The notes: generated from the letters alone by a model not told the origin. 64,000 bases of DNA from Dimorphilus gyrociliatus (GCA_904063045.1 CAJFCJ010000007.1:2425404-2489403); one strand, 5' to 3'; counted from the stretch's first letter, positions 1-20,496 are shown. Program-made: numbers and translations.

Positions 1-1069
1 ACAGATAAATCGGAATATGTCTATCATTTTTGTAATAAGAAGAAGAACTCTTCCGAGATCAAGTGCTTTACTAAAATCGACCATGAATCAGAAGACGAGC
101 GAGCGTATTATGTGTGTATTAAACACCTAAGGGACAATTGGAAGAACGAGTGCTTCCCCAGGCGTTGTGAATACGATTATTTTTTCGACAAGGAATCGAA
201 TGAATGTAAACATATAGGTATTTACCTAAATAATAAGAAGGATTAAGATGAAAAGAATGTTCTATAAGGAATTTTGATTTCTTTATTAAAAACAAATTAT
301 TTGCGGTACTTTTAGGTTATTCTTATTGCTCTTTGGAACCAAATAAGTGCACAGCTAAAAAATCAGCAAAGGGCAGACAATTTTACAAATTATGCATTCC
401 GAAAGACGCCGACTATGAGTACAGAGGCCAATGCATGCTAAAACGCTGCCCCGGAACGCAATTATTCCTCGAAGATGCTCGATCTTGTAGCGATTGTAAG
501 TGGGAGTGCTAAAAATAGTTTATTACTCATTTGTACCCTTATTTTACATATATACACTGAATTTAAAGCGTATTTTCTTTTCTTTTTAGATATGGACGAT
601 TGTGTATCATGGTGTCGAGATAGGGGTGACTGCTCTTTTCGTCCACTTACTAATAAGCGTTCATTTGAAGTCTGTTCACCACAACTTCGTGCCGAGTCCA
701 AAGTCAACATAGGCTGTATAAAGTGTCGTTGTCCAGAAACTAGTCCAATATTTTCTTCGAAAAGCTTTGCCAATTGTCTCCCGATAGGTAAACCAACTAT
801 TGCTTCTTCAATTGGTCTCATGAATTATTATGTAACAGATAAAATAGTTTTTTCCTTTTCTTCCTTCTTTCATAAAACGCCGTTTTTTTCTATTGTTTTC
901 CTATAATATAGCAAAAGAGTGCAAATCTGGCGAATTTAAGTACCTAACAGTTGAATCATCATCCTCTTCGGCGAACTCTATCGAAGTTTACAAATGTGAC
1001 AATTCCATTAGTCAATGTTACCTAGAATTGACTACTGCTTTACCGTCCAAATGTAATTTTTTGGCATAA
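1..1069 (+). CDS. Cysteine-rich multi-module secreted-type protein (5' end outside window)
   Basis: Four exons join in frame: 1-217, 316-495, 590-787 and 912-1069 (TAA), giving 250 residues of a protein that starts upstream. The chain holds three to four tandem modules of about 60-65 residues, each with roughly six cysteines. Each module has an aromatic-x-x-Cys in the middle and an ending of the type CPGTQLFLEDARSC, i.e. Cys-Pro-Gly, a Phe, then a last Cys. That ending resembles a degenerate chitin-binding type 2 (peritrophin-A) module, but spacing differs between copies, so I treat this as a weak suggestion. No membrane segment is visible in the part present; the signal peptide, if any, is outside the window. 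The protein ends shortly after the last module. Role unknown; extracellular matrix or chitin association would be inference. Confidence 0.6.
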
Positions 1070-1960
1070 GAGGAGAGAGAAGAGAGAATGGAGCGAACGG
1101 AGAGGAATTATGGAGAAAGAGATTGTAGGGGATATTAATAGAAACTCTAAATATATACACATATATATATGTATGAATGCTGAATAATCCTTGTTCTTAT
1201 TTAAATAAAGCATTAAAAAATTATTTCAAAGGATTCGCTTATCATCAAATTAAAAGGATAGGAGAGAGAGAGAAAGAAAGAGAAATATAAAAATAAAGAG
1301 TAATATTCAGTTTTGACTTTAAAAGAGCTATACTGAGTAATTACAATTAGTCGACAATCTCTTTAACAGCTGTGCTAATGAGTTAATACTCTTAATATAA
1401 AAGAGGCTTCAAGCTGTTTGAAATGGAATAGCGAAACTATAAAAAAAAAAAATATAACTCTTCGTTAAGATTTAAAATAGGTAGAAACCAAAAAAAGAAA
1501 ACACAATAAAAACTGACTACTTCTGTAAAAAAATAAAAAAGATACGGAAGAATAAAAAGAGAGAGAGAGAGAGAAAGGCAGAAGGGAGTTTGGGATTATA
1601 GCAATATGTACAATACTATATATAGTATTTATTATGTATATAACACGAATCTTTCGGAGAGTTTGATGTGTTTTTTTTTTTATTTTAAAAAAAAATATAC
1701 ATACTTACTTAAATAGATACAGTTTGAGTACATTTATTTATACTCGTTTATTATAAATAGGCTAAATTTTTAATAAAAAAAAATCTGGATTAGTCATTCG
1801 CTAACTCATCGCGCTTTTAGTAATAACGTAACGTAATCGATGAGGAACGTTGAATAGGCTGTTTTTTCCCTTTTGTGTTTTTAAAAATAGAAAGGAAAGA
1901 ATATTTTAAGACACAAAGATTACATCTGTTTAAATTTATACATATATACATATATATATT

Positions 1961-1991
<31 letters not shown>

Positions 1992-2097
1992 CGTATAATG
2001 TATAATGTATATATGTATATATGTATAGTATATCTATAAAAATTTGTGTTTTATATATATAAAAAAAGTGAATGAGTTGGTTTGTCCTTTTGAAAAA
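1070..2097. other. Intergenic, purine-rich and AT-microsatellite DNA
   Basis: No credible reading frame on either strand. It contains GA-rich tracts (about 1075-1140, 1260-1300, 1555-1580), A/T homopolymers and an (AT)n run at about 1965-1991 just upstream of the next gene. The 3' UTR of the upstream gene and the promoter of the downstream gene must lie here, but I see no clear core-promoter motif. Confidence 0.5.
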
Positions 2098-4199
2098 ATG
2101 GTTTTGGACGACAATCGTAAACAAGCTGCCGGCTGTTTTAAGGCTTTGCCAGAATTAATCAACTCTCGTAAATGGAACGAAGTTGTGAGGGAGGTTTGTA
2201 TATTTATTAATACTTTTATAAGGGAATAAATGTTAAAATATTCTGTAATTTTCTTATAGATTAAAGGGATTTCCCATATTCTATTGGAGTCATCATCCGA
2301 TACTGAAGAGAAAAGCGAAAAGGATAAGAAGAGTGCTTTACTGCCTGAAGATGTTCAAAAGAATTTACGTAATAAATTTGATACCGTTAAGGAAATTTGC
2401 GCTGCAAATGGATCTAATATAAAGTTCCCACCAACTGCAAATCCTACGACGTCTGTACCACAGTCGTCAAAAAACTTAAAAACAACAAGGCCTATCACTA
2501 CAACACCCCCTGTGTCGTCTGTACCATCGGTGCGAACTATAGCAAAAGCACCTTTAGCAGTTTCAGCAGTGTCATCACCTTCTACACGTTCAGCACCTTC
2601 AGTGCCTGTTGCGCGTGCAGCACCGCTAGAACTGCCCACCCCCTTATCACCTTTGGTATCGTCAGTACCCTCGGAGACCCCTCAACCTGCTCCTGTCTCC
2701 GCACCAGTGGTACCTTCCACTCCCATCTTGACCTCTGTACCTCCTAGTGTGCATTCTACACCCTTTACACCGTGTGACCCTGCTCGAGAAGAAGTTTAGT
2801 AAGTTTCTTTTTTCTTATAAAATAATATGTTCTCCTTCTAAATGCCCTCGTTTAAATTGTCTGCTATTTTTTGTTTTTTTTTTGTTTTTTATCCAGCACC
2901 CGAGCACCAATTGTAGAAGAGACACTGGTTAAAGAAGCTCAAAACAAGGAAACTACTCAATGTCGATCGGCAAGTCCTGGAGAGACGCCAACATCGGCAG
3001 CCCATAGTAGTCGTTTAGAACGATTACAGACGTTATATTCTAGGGCCAAAAATAATTTACTTTTAGGTGATGGTGTTTATCATGTACCCAGATCTAAAAG
3101 ACACCCTATGGATGTTGCGTGGAAAACAGGAAGTAAATATTTGAAACGAGTTTTAGCAGATTATCCCGATAAGGAAGACGAAGAGAGTTGTCCAGCATTA
3201 AATATAGATTTCTATATGAAGGATGGTATTCATCCATTGGCTTGGGCTTATTCGGAAGGTATGAAAATCAACGATGAGGAACTGAAGAGAAAGAAAGAAG
3301 AGAGGTGTGACGTTCCCGATTCGATACCCAGTATTAGAAAGGCTCAAATTGTAAGTGACAATTTTCAAGCGTTATCGAGTGAAAAGGAGCTAAGAGAAGA
3401 AAAACAGAGCAATTTTCCCATTAAATACAAGTCAGATTCTAGCGAAGATTTGCAAGAAATTAAAGCAAACACAATAAAAGAAATGGCAAAAGCTTGCGAC
3501 TTCTCAGCTCCTAAAATTTCAACTATTGATTATGATGGATATGCAAATAGGGTATCGACCCTTAAGAGAGTTTTTGAGGGATTAACGAAAAAAAACGAGA
3601 ATGGACGCAAAATCCCTCGATTTCAAGTGAATCACAGTAATAGTCCTAGTATTACATCTACATCATCGGTTAATTTAACCTATTTATCGCAAAAAACTCA
3701 AAATTCAATAGCATCTACATCATGTATTGATGATAGCTTAATTAATCCAATAAAGCTACCTTCCGTGGCGTCAGTATCATCGAAATTCGAAGAATTAACT
3801 GAAAAAGATGATGACTATGGAAGTTTTTCTCGGGTTCAATACGAAGGGAATAGGGTTCACGAGGTGCTACTAAACAAGCAAAAACCTTTATTACAATATA
3901 GAAAAGAAGATTTGAGATATGCCATTGAACAAGTTCAAGGGAAATTGAGTAAGATTGATAATGAACATCCCGCTAAAAGACATATGTACGAAGCACTAAG
4001 TTCATTATATGCTGCTATCGCTAAACTAGAAATAGCAGGCGAAAAGGCCGAATCAGACGAATCGATTGCCGGAGCCGGCGATTTGTGTTCCGAATGCGGT
4101 AAAAAGAAAAAGTTGACTGACAGCCTCTGGTACGATAACGAGAAATTGTTAGACAAAAAATTCGAATCGTATTTACATCTGTGCTGCCAATCACATTAA
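2098..4199 (+). CDS. Unrecognised 645-aa protein, low-complexity middle, conserved-looking ends
   Basis: Three exons, 2098-2193, 2260-2798 and 2897-4199, sum to 1938 nt with no frame break, giving 645 residues. The ATG at 2098 is the first in frame after an AT-rich leader. The N-terminus (residues 1-75) is helical and charged. Residues about 80-210 are a Pro/Ser/Thr/Val/Ala-rich low-complexity linker. From about 235 a compositionally ordinary region follows, with a basic patch (VPRSKRHPMDVAWKTG) and a charged Lys/Glu stretch. The C-terminal 100 residues hold a probable helical hairpin (RKEDLRYAIEQVQGKL and following) and then a CSECGKKKK...HLCCQSH arrangement that could bind zinc. I do not recognise the family. 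An AF4/FMR2-type assignment was considered and not supported. A nuclear or scaffold role would be a guess. Confidence 0.6.
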
Positions 4200-4247
4200 G
4201 AATTATATACGTACATATACAGATAAACATTCACGATATATATAGTG

Positions 4248-4248
<1 letters not shown>

Positions 4249-4279
<31 letters not shown>

Positions 4280-4370
4280 CAGTATGTATATACAAGAATA
4301 TACTGTATACATATATCTATAAAAAAAATTTTATATAAGTATTGTTATAAATATATATATATATATATAT

Positions 4371-4404
<34 letters not shown>
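4249..4404. repeat. AT-dinucleotide microsatellites
   Basis: Three near-pure (AT)n tracts at about 4249-4275, 4350-4373 and 4377-4404, in the presumed 3' UTR or flank of the preceding gene. Similar tracts occur at about 5051-5075, 5453-5486, 11470-11494 and 34849-34876. Confidence 0.85.
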
Positions 4405-4407
<3 letters not shown>

Positions 4408-4619
4408 TATTTATATATAATATATGTAAGTTTATGTTTCGTGTATAAATATGTTTAATTATCTGTATGCAAATTTAGTATAATACACAAATAGGTTATT
4501 TATATGTGTGCCTATAAAATTATGAATTATTATTAGCTATTGAAAGTCTTCTACTTATTATTCCTTTTATAATTCAATCGCTTATTCTTCTTTTTTATAC
4601 TCTCGAAGGGGGTATTGCA

Positions 4620-4716
4620 AGCCGGTAGTAAGAGCGACAAACAACGTTTGGCGGGGAGTAACCCCGGCTCAGCGACGAGTGCAGTACTCGTCGAAAACGC
4701 AACGTCAATCGGTCGC
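4620..4716 (+). promoter_or_regulatory. GC-rich structured leader upstream of the KCNH gene
   Basis: An island of higher GC in very AT-rich flanks, 180-280 bp before the channel start codon. It holds a perfect 8-bp hairpin (CGACGAGT at 4673-4680, ACTCGTCG at 4686-4693, 5-nt loop). It also holds GGGG/CCCC (4653-4656 and 4662-4665), an outer AGCCGG/CCGGCT pair (4620-4625 and 4664-4669), and a longer-range GCGAC/GTCGC pair (4634-4638 and 4712-4716). Most likely 5' UTR or core promoter of the channel gene; a small structured RNA cannot be excluded. Confidence 0.4.
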
Positions 4717-4892
4717 CAGTATTTTTAAAAAATAGATTAAATCACACCATTGTTTTCTTATACAAATTCTAGACGATTGATTTGATTATTCTACCTAGGC
4801 CATATTTGGTTAGTGACGAAAACGGCGAAATGTGCGAAAAGAGGATTATCGTCGGTGCTATTTTTTCTAACCAGGATTTTAGGTTTATGTAA

Positions 4893-10638
<5,746 letters not shown>

Positions 10639-10978
10639 AAAAAAAAAAAAGAGAAAATTGAAATGGAAAATAAAGAAAAAAAAAAGAAACTTTTAGAATA
10701 AACGGAAGACTAGTCAACAAACAAAAACAAAAAAAAAGTTAATAAAAACAAAATTATAAACACGTTCTGTCTCGTTTGCAAAAAAAAAAAAAAGAACACA
10801 ATTGTGTTGCTTTTTTTTTCTCTTTTTTTTTTTTTTTGTACATAAACGAAATAGTTTTATTCCTTTACTGTTAAAACAGACTGCTCCCACGATATAATAA
10901 CTGTTTTCTCCTACGTCGCCAAATTTGTTATGCATATTACAAAACACGAATTTTTTTTCTTATGCAAACAACACTAAA
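10639..10978. other. Convergent 3' intergenic region
   Basis: Gap of 340 bp between the channel stop (+) and the RIF1 stop (-). Dominated by A- and T-homopolymer runs. No coding potential seen; it holds the overlapping or adjacent 3' UTRs. Confidence 0.6.
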
Positions 10979-13900
10979 CTACTTACGACTTTCCTCAACT
11001 AAATTCTGCAACAAACAACTTTGAAGTTCTGATAAGCTTTGCTGCGCCTTCTGTAATCTAGCAGCCGCTTGCAATCTCTGCTCGAGGCTGAACTGACCTA
11101 ATCTACTATGGATTTCTTCTCTAACTCTTTCAACTTGTTGAGCTATATTCTCTATGTTAGCTATAGGTGATGATTCCAGCGCAACAGCGTCTTGACTATC
11201 TTCCATGTCAAGGGGAGCTAATATTCTTGTTTCTCTCTCTTTCAATTTCTGCCGTTTTCGCTCGTATTGTTGCTTAAAAATTTGCAATTGTTCCTTTACA
11301 CGCTTCACTTTAGGTTCGGCAATACCACTAAGATTCTTTACTTCTATTTGGCTTTTCTTTGATAAATCTCCAACTGTCTTTATTCCATGAACCTTCTTCC
11401 AGTTATTTACTACCAATTTTCTAGTTAAAGAGAAAAGAAAATTGAAATATACAACACATATAGATAATAAATATATATATATATATATATATATACAGTA
11501 TATAACTATATTAAATATTCTTTTGTTTTTACATTATCATTATAATGTTAATAACTTACGCGTTTGTCGATGTACAAACAGCGGATAATATCTCACCAAT
11601 ATCTTCGTTACAATCGATTAAATCGCCACAAATCGGATCGGTTTGGTTTAATTGAGATAATGATTCGGAATCGATTGATGAAGAATTGGAAGCCTGAGAT
11701 AGTTCAGGAACGCTATTCTGAGTTGATAAATTCATAGGACTATTACATTCCCTTCCGTTAGCGTCTTTTGTTGATATAGTTTCGTTAAAGTGAACATGAC
11801 GACGCTGCATTGAAAAGTGAACAACTTAGATAATTATGTAAATATATAATAAACAAAATAGTTATTTTATCTAACTTTCAATTAACTATCGTTAATTAAT
11901 TAAATACTATTCAAGTCAGATATATTTTAATTCATCTAACGGAAATTTTTACCTTTGGTGATGGCTCAACGCTTACTGACGGTTTTCGTTTTAAGATACC
12001 TGGAGATACTTTAGACGTGATAGCAATATTAATATCAGAGGTAGAAGTTGGAGAGCTATTGATCTGTTTCGTTCTTTCAAATTTCTTGAGAACGGGCGAA
12101 GAGAAAACTAATCTTTTCAACTCGTTAGATTGAGTTCTAGCCTTTATTGGACTTTCGGTTAAAGGTTTTTGTCTTCCGGATATAACTGGCAACATTTTAA
12201 TTTGGCAATCAATCTTATTCGCTTTAGAAGCAGAAGCGTTTGATACTTCGTCCAAATCATCTTTTTCCGAATTTTTTTCCTTTTCCACTTCTTGTAAGGC
12301 GGTTTTACCTTTCAGTGATGGACTATTTATTGGGTCCGGAGCTACTAAAGGAAATTTAGTACATTTTAAGTTCTTAGGCGTATTCGGAACTTCATCTACA
12401 AGACTTTGAGCTTTATTGATTTTAAATTGTGCTTCCTTTAATTCATCTTGACATTCGATAACTAATTTCTTTGATTCTAATAATTTTTCGGTTATGACCC
12501 TATCTATAGTATCTTCAACAATTTGAACGCCGTCATCTTTCTTCTCAACTGACGTATCGTTCTCAGCAACTGAATCCTCAGTTTCCTCAACAAAAAATGG
12601 AGAACTACTCTCCTTTGAATTACCGCTAAAATCCAATTTTGTTCTTGCTCTTTTCGACCTCTTTCTTTTATCGGTAAAAGATGAAGACAATTTAGGTTCG
12701 CTATGTGAAAGTATTTCCGATGAACTCTTTCTTGTCATTCGGCGTTTGCGTACGATTTTGTCTTCCTTCTGTTTTACAATATTGGCATCGAGACTTAATT
12801 TTCGCTTTCGACCTCTATTTGATTTTCTTCTATTTTCGTCGTTTTGCATAATATTCGGCGACCTAAGAACATTGGAACGTTCTTTAACCACTTCGGCGCA
12901 CTTATCGATTTTCCCGTCAGCGGATACATTTTCATCGAACGATTGTTTCCGGCTTCTTAAGTCGTTACTTTTCGTCGGAGAGGAATTCGATAGTTTACTC
13001 GATATATCCGTAACGACGTCCTCTTCGATGACTTCGACCTCTTCGCTATTTTCACTCACTATCTGCGATTCATCTTTTTTCTCAATCTCCATATGTTCAT
13101 CTTCTACATCTTTCTCAACCGTGTCATTCGTATCTTTAATCACTTCCTCTTTCCTAAACTCTGTCTTATCCTTCGGCCCAGCAGAACTAACGCCAATATT
13201 AGAAAATGGTAAAGGCGTCAATTCCATTACAGGAGTTTCCGTGCTGCGTTTCAATGCACAAGTTAATCTCTCTCTTAATGGAAAAAATTATCTTTAATAC
13301 CTTAATTGTGACATTTGAGTATCGTTTGTCACAATGTCTTGCGTGTCTCCATAAATGTTGTTATTTCTGTTTTAAAAAGTGTTTTTCGACAATTTATTCA
13401 TACAAAATCTAATAAATCTTAAACATCGGTTATTTACCTCTGTTCCTTTAAAATTTCCTTTTGATGTTGAGTTAAAATCCTCTTACCTTTAGGTGGTGAA
13501 TCGATTTTTATGAAACTCTATGAATAAAAGAGGAAATATTTAGATTTTATGAGAAAAATAATCAAAATATTTCATTGAGATTAAATACATTGGAATTCAT
13601 ATCATTTAGCGACGTAGGATTAGGATTTGAGACTTTTGTACTCTTTTGAGAGATTTTTGGAGATGACATTAGATTAATTGATGATTTTTCAAGTGATAGA
13701 GTAGGAGTTTTTTTCTTTGGTGAAAGAATACCAGGAATACTTGGAAGATCAACCTGTAAAAATTTATTGTATATAAAGCTATATATCAATATTATTTATA
13801 AAAGAAATGAAATTCCTACTTGAGATTCTAAATGTATTTCCCTTGATCCTAATTCTTCCATTACAACAGTCTGTTGATGCCAATTAGGTAAAATCAATTT

Positions 13901-16900
13901 TAAAGAAGCATTTTTAAAATATTCCCTGTTTTAATGAAAGAAAAAAAATAACAAATGATTAACCTAATTAAATTTAAGACTGTAAAAAAAATGATAAAAG
14001 CTTTTTTTACTTGAGAGTGTTGGGATAAACTAAATGATTCGATTTAGAAAACGTTTCATTCCATAGTGTTGTTGTTGATTTTACTAAATATGATTTATCA
14101 AATGCTTTAACAAATAATTCACTTAAATCCGATAACAATTCCGAGTCGTAGGGAGCTTTATAGTCTTTTAAATAACTTATAAACGCTTGATGTAGCTGGT
14201 AAAAACAATACAGACATCGATATATATATATATATATATATAGTATTTATGATTAAAAAATTGTTAACTACTTCTTGTAAATTCTTCTCCGAACAATTTT
14301 CATAACATGCAATAAAATATTTTTGGAATATTTGAAAGGCATTCTGAAATATAGACGCTTTAGGCATTGCTTTGAAGAAAACCATGAAACATTCGGCTAA
14401 TAGTTTAAATAGTTTATCTTCTTTCCATTTATAATATAAATTCTTTTCAATATATAAAAAAAGTTTCGAAATAATAGATAATATCGAATGATTAATTGCA
14501 GTTGAAGGACGAGGACTTCCAAAGAGTGATGCTTTTTAATTCAAAAATATTTATTAACAATATTTTATACATGTATAATTTCATTATTTACTTACCAGTT
14601 GTTGAATCTTCGCAATAGTCGATTGTTTCGAGTAGGATTGTAAAAACTTTTAAAAATTGTTCATAATCTTTCGGCTAGAATGAAAAATTAAAATTTTTAT
14701 TGCATAATAATTGATAATTAATTAAAATATTTATTTCTTTTTTTTTGTTACTTTTAATTCTAATTTGCATAAATTATCGGTTAATTCGTAGATCGATTGA
14801 TTTGAAGATACATTCTCAACCATTGACGCTAGTCTATTAAACGTCTGTTAAAAGTAGTATGTTAAATAATGCTCATGTTTATAATAGTAATTAACGTCCT
14901 TACTTTGAATAGATTACGCCACTTTTCCAAAGAGAATGAAAGATGAAATTCAAATGGTATCATCAAAGTATCAATTAAACAAGAGAAATCGTGCTTAACA
15001 ACGTTACCCTGATTGACCTCTTGGGTCTTATGAAAACAATTATTTCTTATTAACAACACAATTGTAAATGGGAAATATTTTTAATATTTAAAATATTAAT
15101 TACCAGCATTATACATTCGTTTAATTCGTAAACAATCATCTCCCATATTTCCATCAACCAGATCGTATTTTCTTCTCTTTTCTCAATTCTTTCTATAGTC
15201 TATTTAAATAATAAACCAGAGTTTACAAATTATTTAGTGATTAATTAACCTTCAACAGACTTTAACGAGTTCGTTAAAATTATTTAACGATATATATTCT
15301 CCTTCTGGTAAAATTGATAAGTATGATTTAAATAATTGTGCCAATTCACAATTAAGATTCTTATCCATTGTCTTCTCTTCTAATAATTCTATTATCCATT
15401 TTAGACAATAAAATACGGACGACTCCTATGGGAATAGTAAAATAAACAAATTAACCACGTATTTATTATTAATTCTTCAAGTGATAAACGAGAACCTTTT
15501 TATCCTTATCGAAATGAATATGACTTTGACAAAGAAACGTCTTGTCCAATTCAGAGATAGACTTTAGAAATTTCTTTAAATAATAAAGGTTAAACATCTG
15601 TAAGAGGATTTTATATAAAAAAAAAGAAAAAAATAGCTTACTGGTATAGCATTCCTGCTTAGTATCTTATCTTCTAATAAACATTTTATGCCGTCAAATA
15701 GACTTTTCATACAATCAACATTAGGTACTACTTTTCCTCTCATATAAGATAAACATGTTTCTAAGAGAAATATCTTGGCATTTTCTATAAATAGAATAAT
15801 TATATTAATTACATTTATCCAATTAATATTGCTTAATTAGAAATACCCGAAAACAAGTTTGGTGAAGTTTTGAATATATTAAATACGGCTTTAATACAAT
15901 CCAGTAGTTTGGTAAGTGTAATTCGTGAATATAAAAGTTGAATATTAGGTAAACCTATTAAAAATATTAATTTATTTATTAACAAAAAAAAATCATTAAA
16001 AAACACATTAAATTCAAAATATTAAAATAAATACCTTTTGTAAAAGAATTCGGTATGTATGTTTTAAATTCATTGGGTTCCTTAACAAATAGTAAGCAAA
16101 ATATAACGGCAGTATTATTAAAGAGCGTTTCTGTTAATTCTAAAGAAGTGTTTTCGGCTAGAAAGATATTAAAAGTGTATGTGTATATACATATTTATAG
16201 ATTTAGTGTATTAATTTATTTATTGATACCATAATTGGAGCTAATAATCTCTTTGCAATGCTCGTAGTAAGCGTCGATCATCTGTGAGAGTAAATTAATA
16301 TCTATCCGTCAATCAATTAATTAGCTTTAATTAAAATTACATCAGAAGTGCTATCGTCAGAATATTCTTGCGCAATTATAAATTTCCACCAGGAATAGAT
16401 CTTTCTTGATATTAAGCTTTCTGTATGATGAGTTTTACCATATGCAGCTTTGGCTAGTTTTTTAAATCTTGTTCTATGCAAACGTTCTTTTATTTGGAGT
16501 AGGAAATCGTATCAATAAAGTATTATTTGGTGAAAAAAAAAACTTTTCTTATTCAATTTACTAACCTCTATCAGAACAAACTACCTCGAATAGGGCGTCA
16601 ACGCAATCGTAGGCTTTCAAACAATTATTTACAGAACCTTTTAGCCCGAAAGTTACGACTTTTAGAAGGTTATTTATAACACCCATTTCATTATCACTGA
16701 TAGCTCTCCTCCCCAAAAAACATATAACATTTTTCACGAAGGTTAAATCATCGGAACAGAATGTTTTGCGTAAATCTTCAGAATTAAATTTCTCATAATT
16801 ACAATTATGTTGTATAAGTAATCGGAAAAACTCTTTGGATGATTTCTCTAGATCATTCTTCCAATGTAGAGTACATTTTTCGAATATCTTATAAGCTTGA

Positions 16901-17133
16901 ACCCTTTCAAAACTATTTTTTGACGTAGTATACGGTAGTATTACTTGAGTCAAAGCAGAGACGTTGCCAAAAAGGTCGTCAGTTTTTTGACTAGATAAAC
17001 TAAAAAAAGAATCATTAGATAGTATATTCAAAACAAATTATTTAACTTACAATGTTTCAAGTTCTTTGAGAGAATCGAGTTTATTCTTTTCCTCATCGTC
17101 TAAAGCACTAAGAAGTTTGTTCAAATGATCCAT
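10979..17133 (-). CDS. RIF1: RIF1, telomere-associated / replication-timing and DNA-repair factor
   Basis: A many-exon gene starting with MDHLNKLLSALDDEEKNK (ATG at 17133). The 5' half is about twenty short exons encoding helical HEAT-like repeats (for example 16561-17031), including the SWWKFII segment typical of the RIF1 N-terminal domain. A large low-complexity Ser/Lys/Glu exon (11953-13254) follows exons with LPSIPGILSPKKK and GKRILTQHQKEILKEQ (13438-13517), which I recognise from animal RIF1. Joining 11953 to 11804 places GILK 14 residues before RRHVHF: a SILK-plus-RVxF protein phosphatase 1 docking pair. The last exons (11560-11804, 10979-11420) carry LIDCNEDIGEIL and a C-terminal domain with KKVHGIKTVGDLSKKS, the RIF1 DNA-binding/tetramerisation region. 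RIF1 recruits PP1 to restrain origin firing and protects breaks. Exact 5' splice sites were not all resolved. Confidence 0.87.
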
Positions 17134-17423
17134 AATCAAATTTATATGTTAAAAACAACTGATTTGAGAAACACATTAGGTGATTAATACATTTCCCGCG
17201 TTAATAATCGCGTACAGCACCAAAAGGCGTCGTGGTCAGTCATTGGTCCAAAATAAAGTATTTAACAGGGTGCTCAGTTCCGTTCCCTACAGGAAAAATA
17301 ACCACTAACCTCACTAAACTAAAAGACGACTTTCGAACGAAGAAGCGCTGGAGAGTGCTTTGTATGATAAATAGCATAAAGCGCTTACAGCGTCAGGGCG
17401 TGCTTTAGTAAAAATCTACTTTA
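17134..17423. promoter_or_regulatory. Divergent RIF1/DHX15 promoter region
   Basis: Only 290 bp separate the RIF1 start codon (-) from the DHX15 start codon (+), so a bidirectional promoter is expected. An inverted CCAAT element (CATTGGTCC at about 17239) is visible. No TATA box in the expected position for either gene. Confidence 0.5.
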
Positions 17424-19980
<2,557 letters not shown>

Positions 19981-20496
19981 TGTTCACAAAATTGTATTTG
20001 TTCCGTTACTGTAGCTATGGTATATGCTAAAAGTTTCATGTTTTCTTTTTATGATTACATAATACATAACCTATGTAAAACTACTTTTTTTTTAAATATT
20101 CTTTGATAAACGTCATAAAGATGGCGCTAGTGTTTGTAATGCTGGTTGTATCTTAGTATTCTTCGACCAATCAGCGCTCGAAACGTAAATATTTATAGCT
20201 ACGAATACGGTGTGGCGCTGCCGATCAATTGCAGTGACGTCAAAATTGACAACAGAAAAATTACACAAGTTACCCTTGTTTCATAAGATTATAAGAAGGA
20301 TTTTCATCGTAAGTTGAATTTTAAACATATGCTGCCGCATACAGATCGATCAATTCTGCCCGATCTGTCGTAGAAATTGTGGATCGGTGTTATAATAGTT
20401 GACTGACGCAATTCGTACATTTCCCGATACAACCTTTCAATAATATATCGTTACCTTTTTAAACACAGAGCTTTCACCTACTAACACAAAGAAATT
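19981..20496. other. Intergenic DHX15-HERPUD, includes HERPUD promoter
   Basis: The left part is AT-rich 3' flank. The right part (about 20110-20450) is more mixed and holds a CCAAT box (20167-20171) and a consensus CRE (20235-20242), listed separately. No open frame of interest. Confidence 0.5.
20167..20242 (+). promoter_or_regulatory. CCAAT box, degenerate ERSE and perfect CRE upstream of HERPUD
   Basis: ACCAATCAG with CCAAT at 20167-20171 is followed nine bases later by AAACG (20181-20185). That is three of five matches to the CCACG half of an ER-stress element (CCAAT-N9-CCACG). TGACGTCA at 20235-20242 is the full palindromic CRE/ATF site. Mammalian HERPUD1 is induced in the unfolded protein response through ERSE and ATF sites, so the arrangement fits the gene; function is inferred. 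Confidence 0.4.

Noticed and set aside
2355-2639. 94-codon minus-strand frame
   Set aside because: Antisense of the Pro/Ser/Val linker of the 645-aa protein, caused by its biased codons; no independent support.
2098-4199. AF4/FMR2 (AFF) family assignment
   Set aside because: The Ser/Pro-rich middle suggested it, but the C-terminal homology domain of AFF proteins is not recognisable.
4620-4720. Spliced-leader or snRNA gene
   Set aside because: No donor site at a 5' exon, no Sm-site context and no match to U1-U6 landmarks, so only called a structured leader.
12746-13297. 183-codon plus-strand frame rich in Ser/Phe
   Set aside because: It is the antisense shadow of the RIF1 low-complexity exon; its Ser runs mirror the acidic and Lys/Ser codons of that exon.
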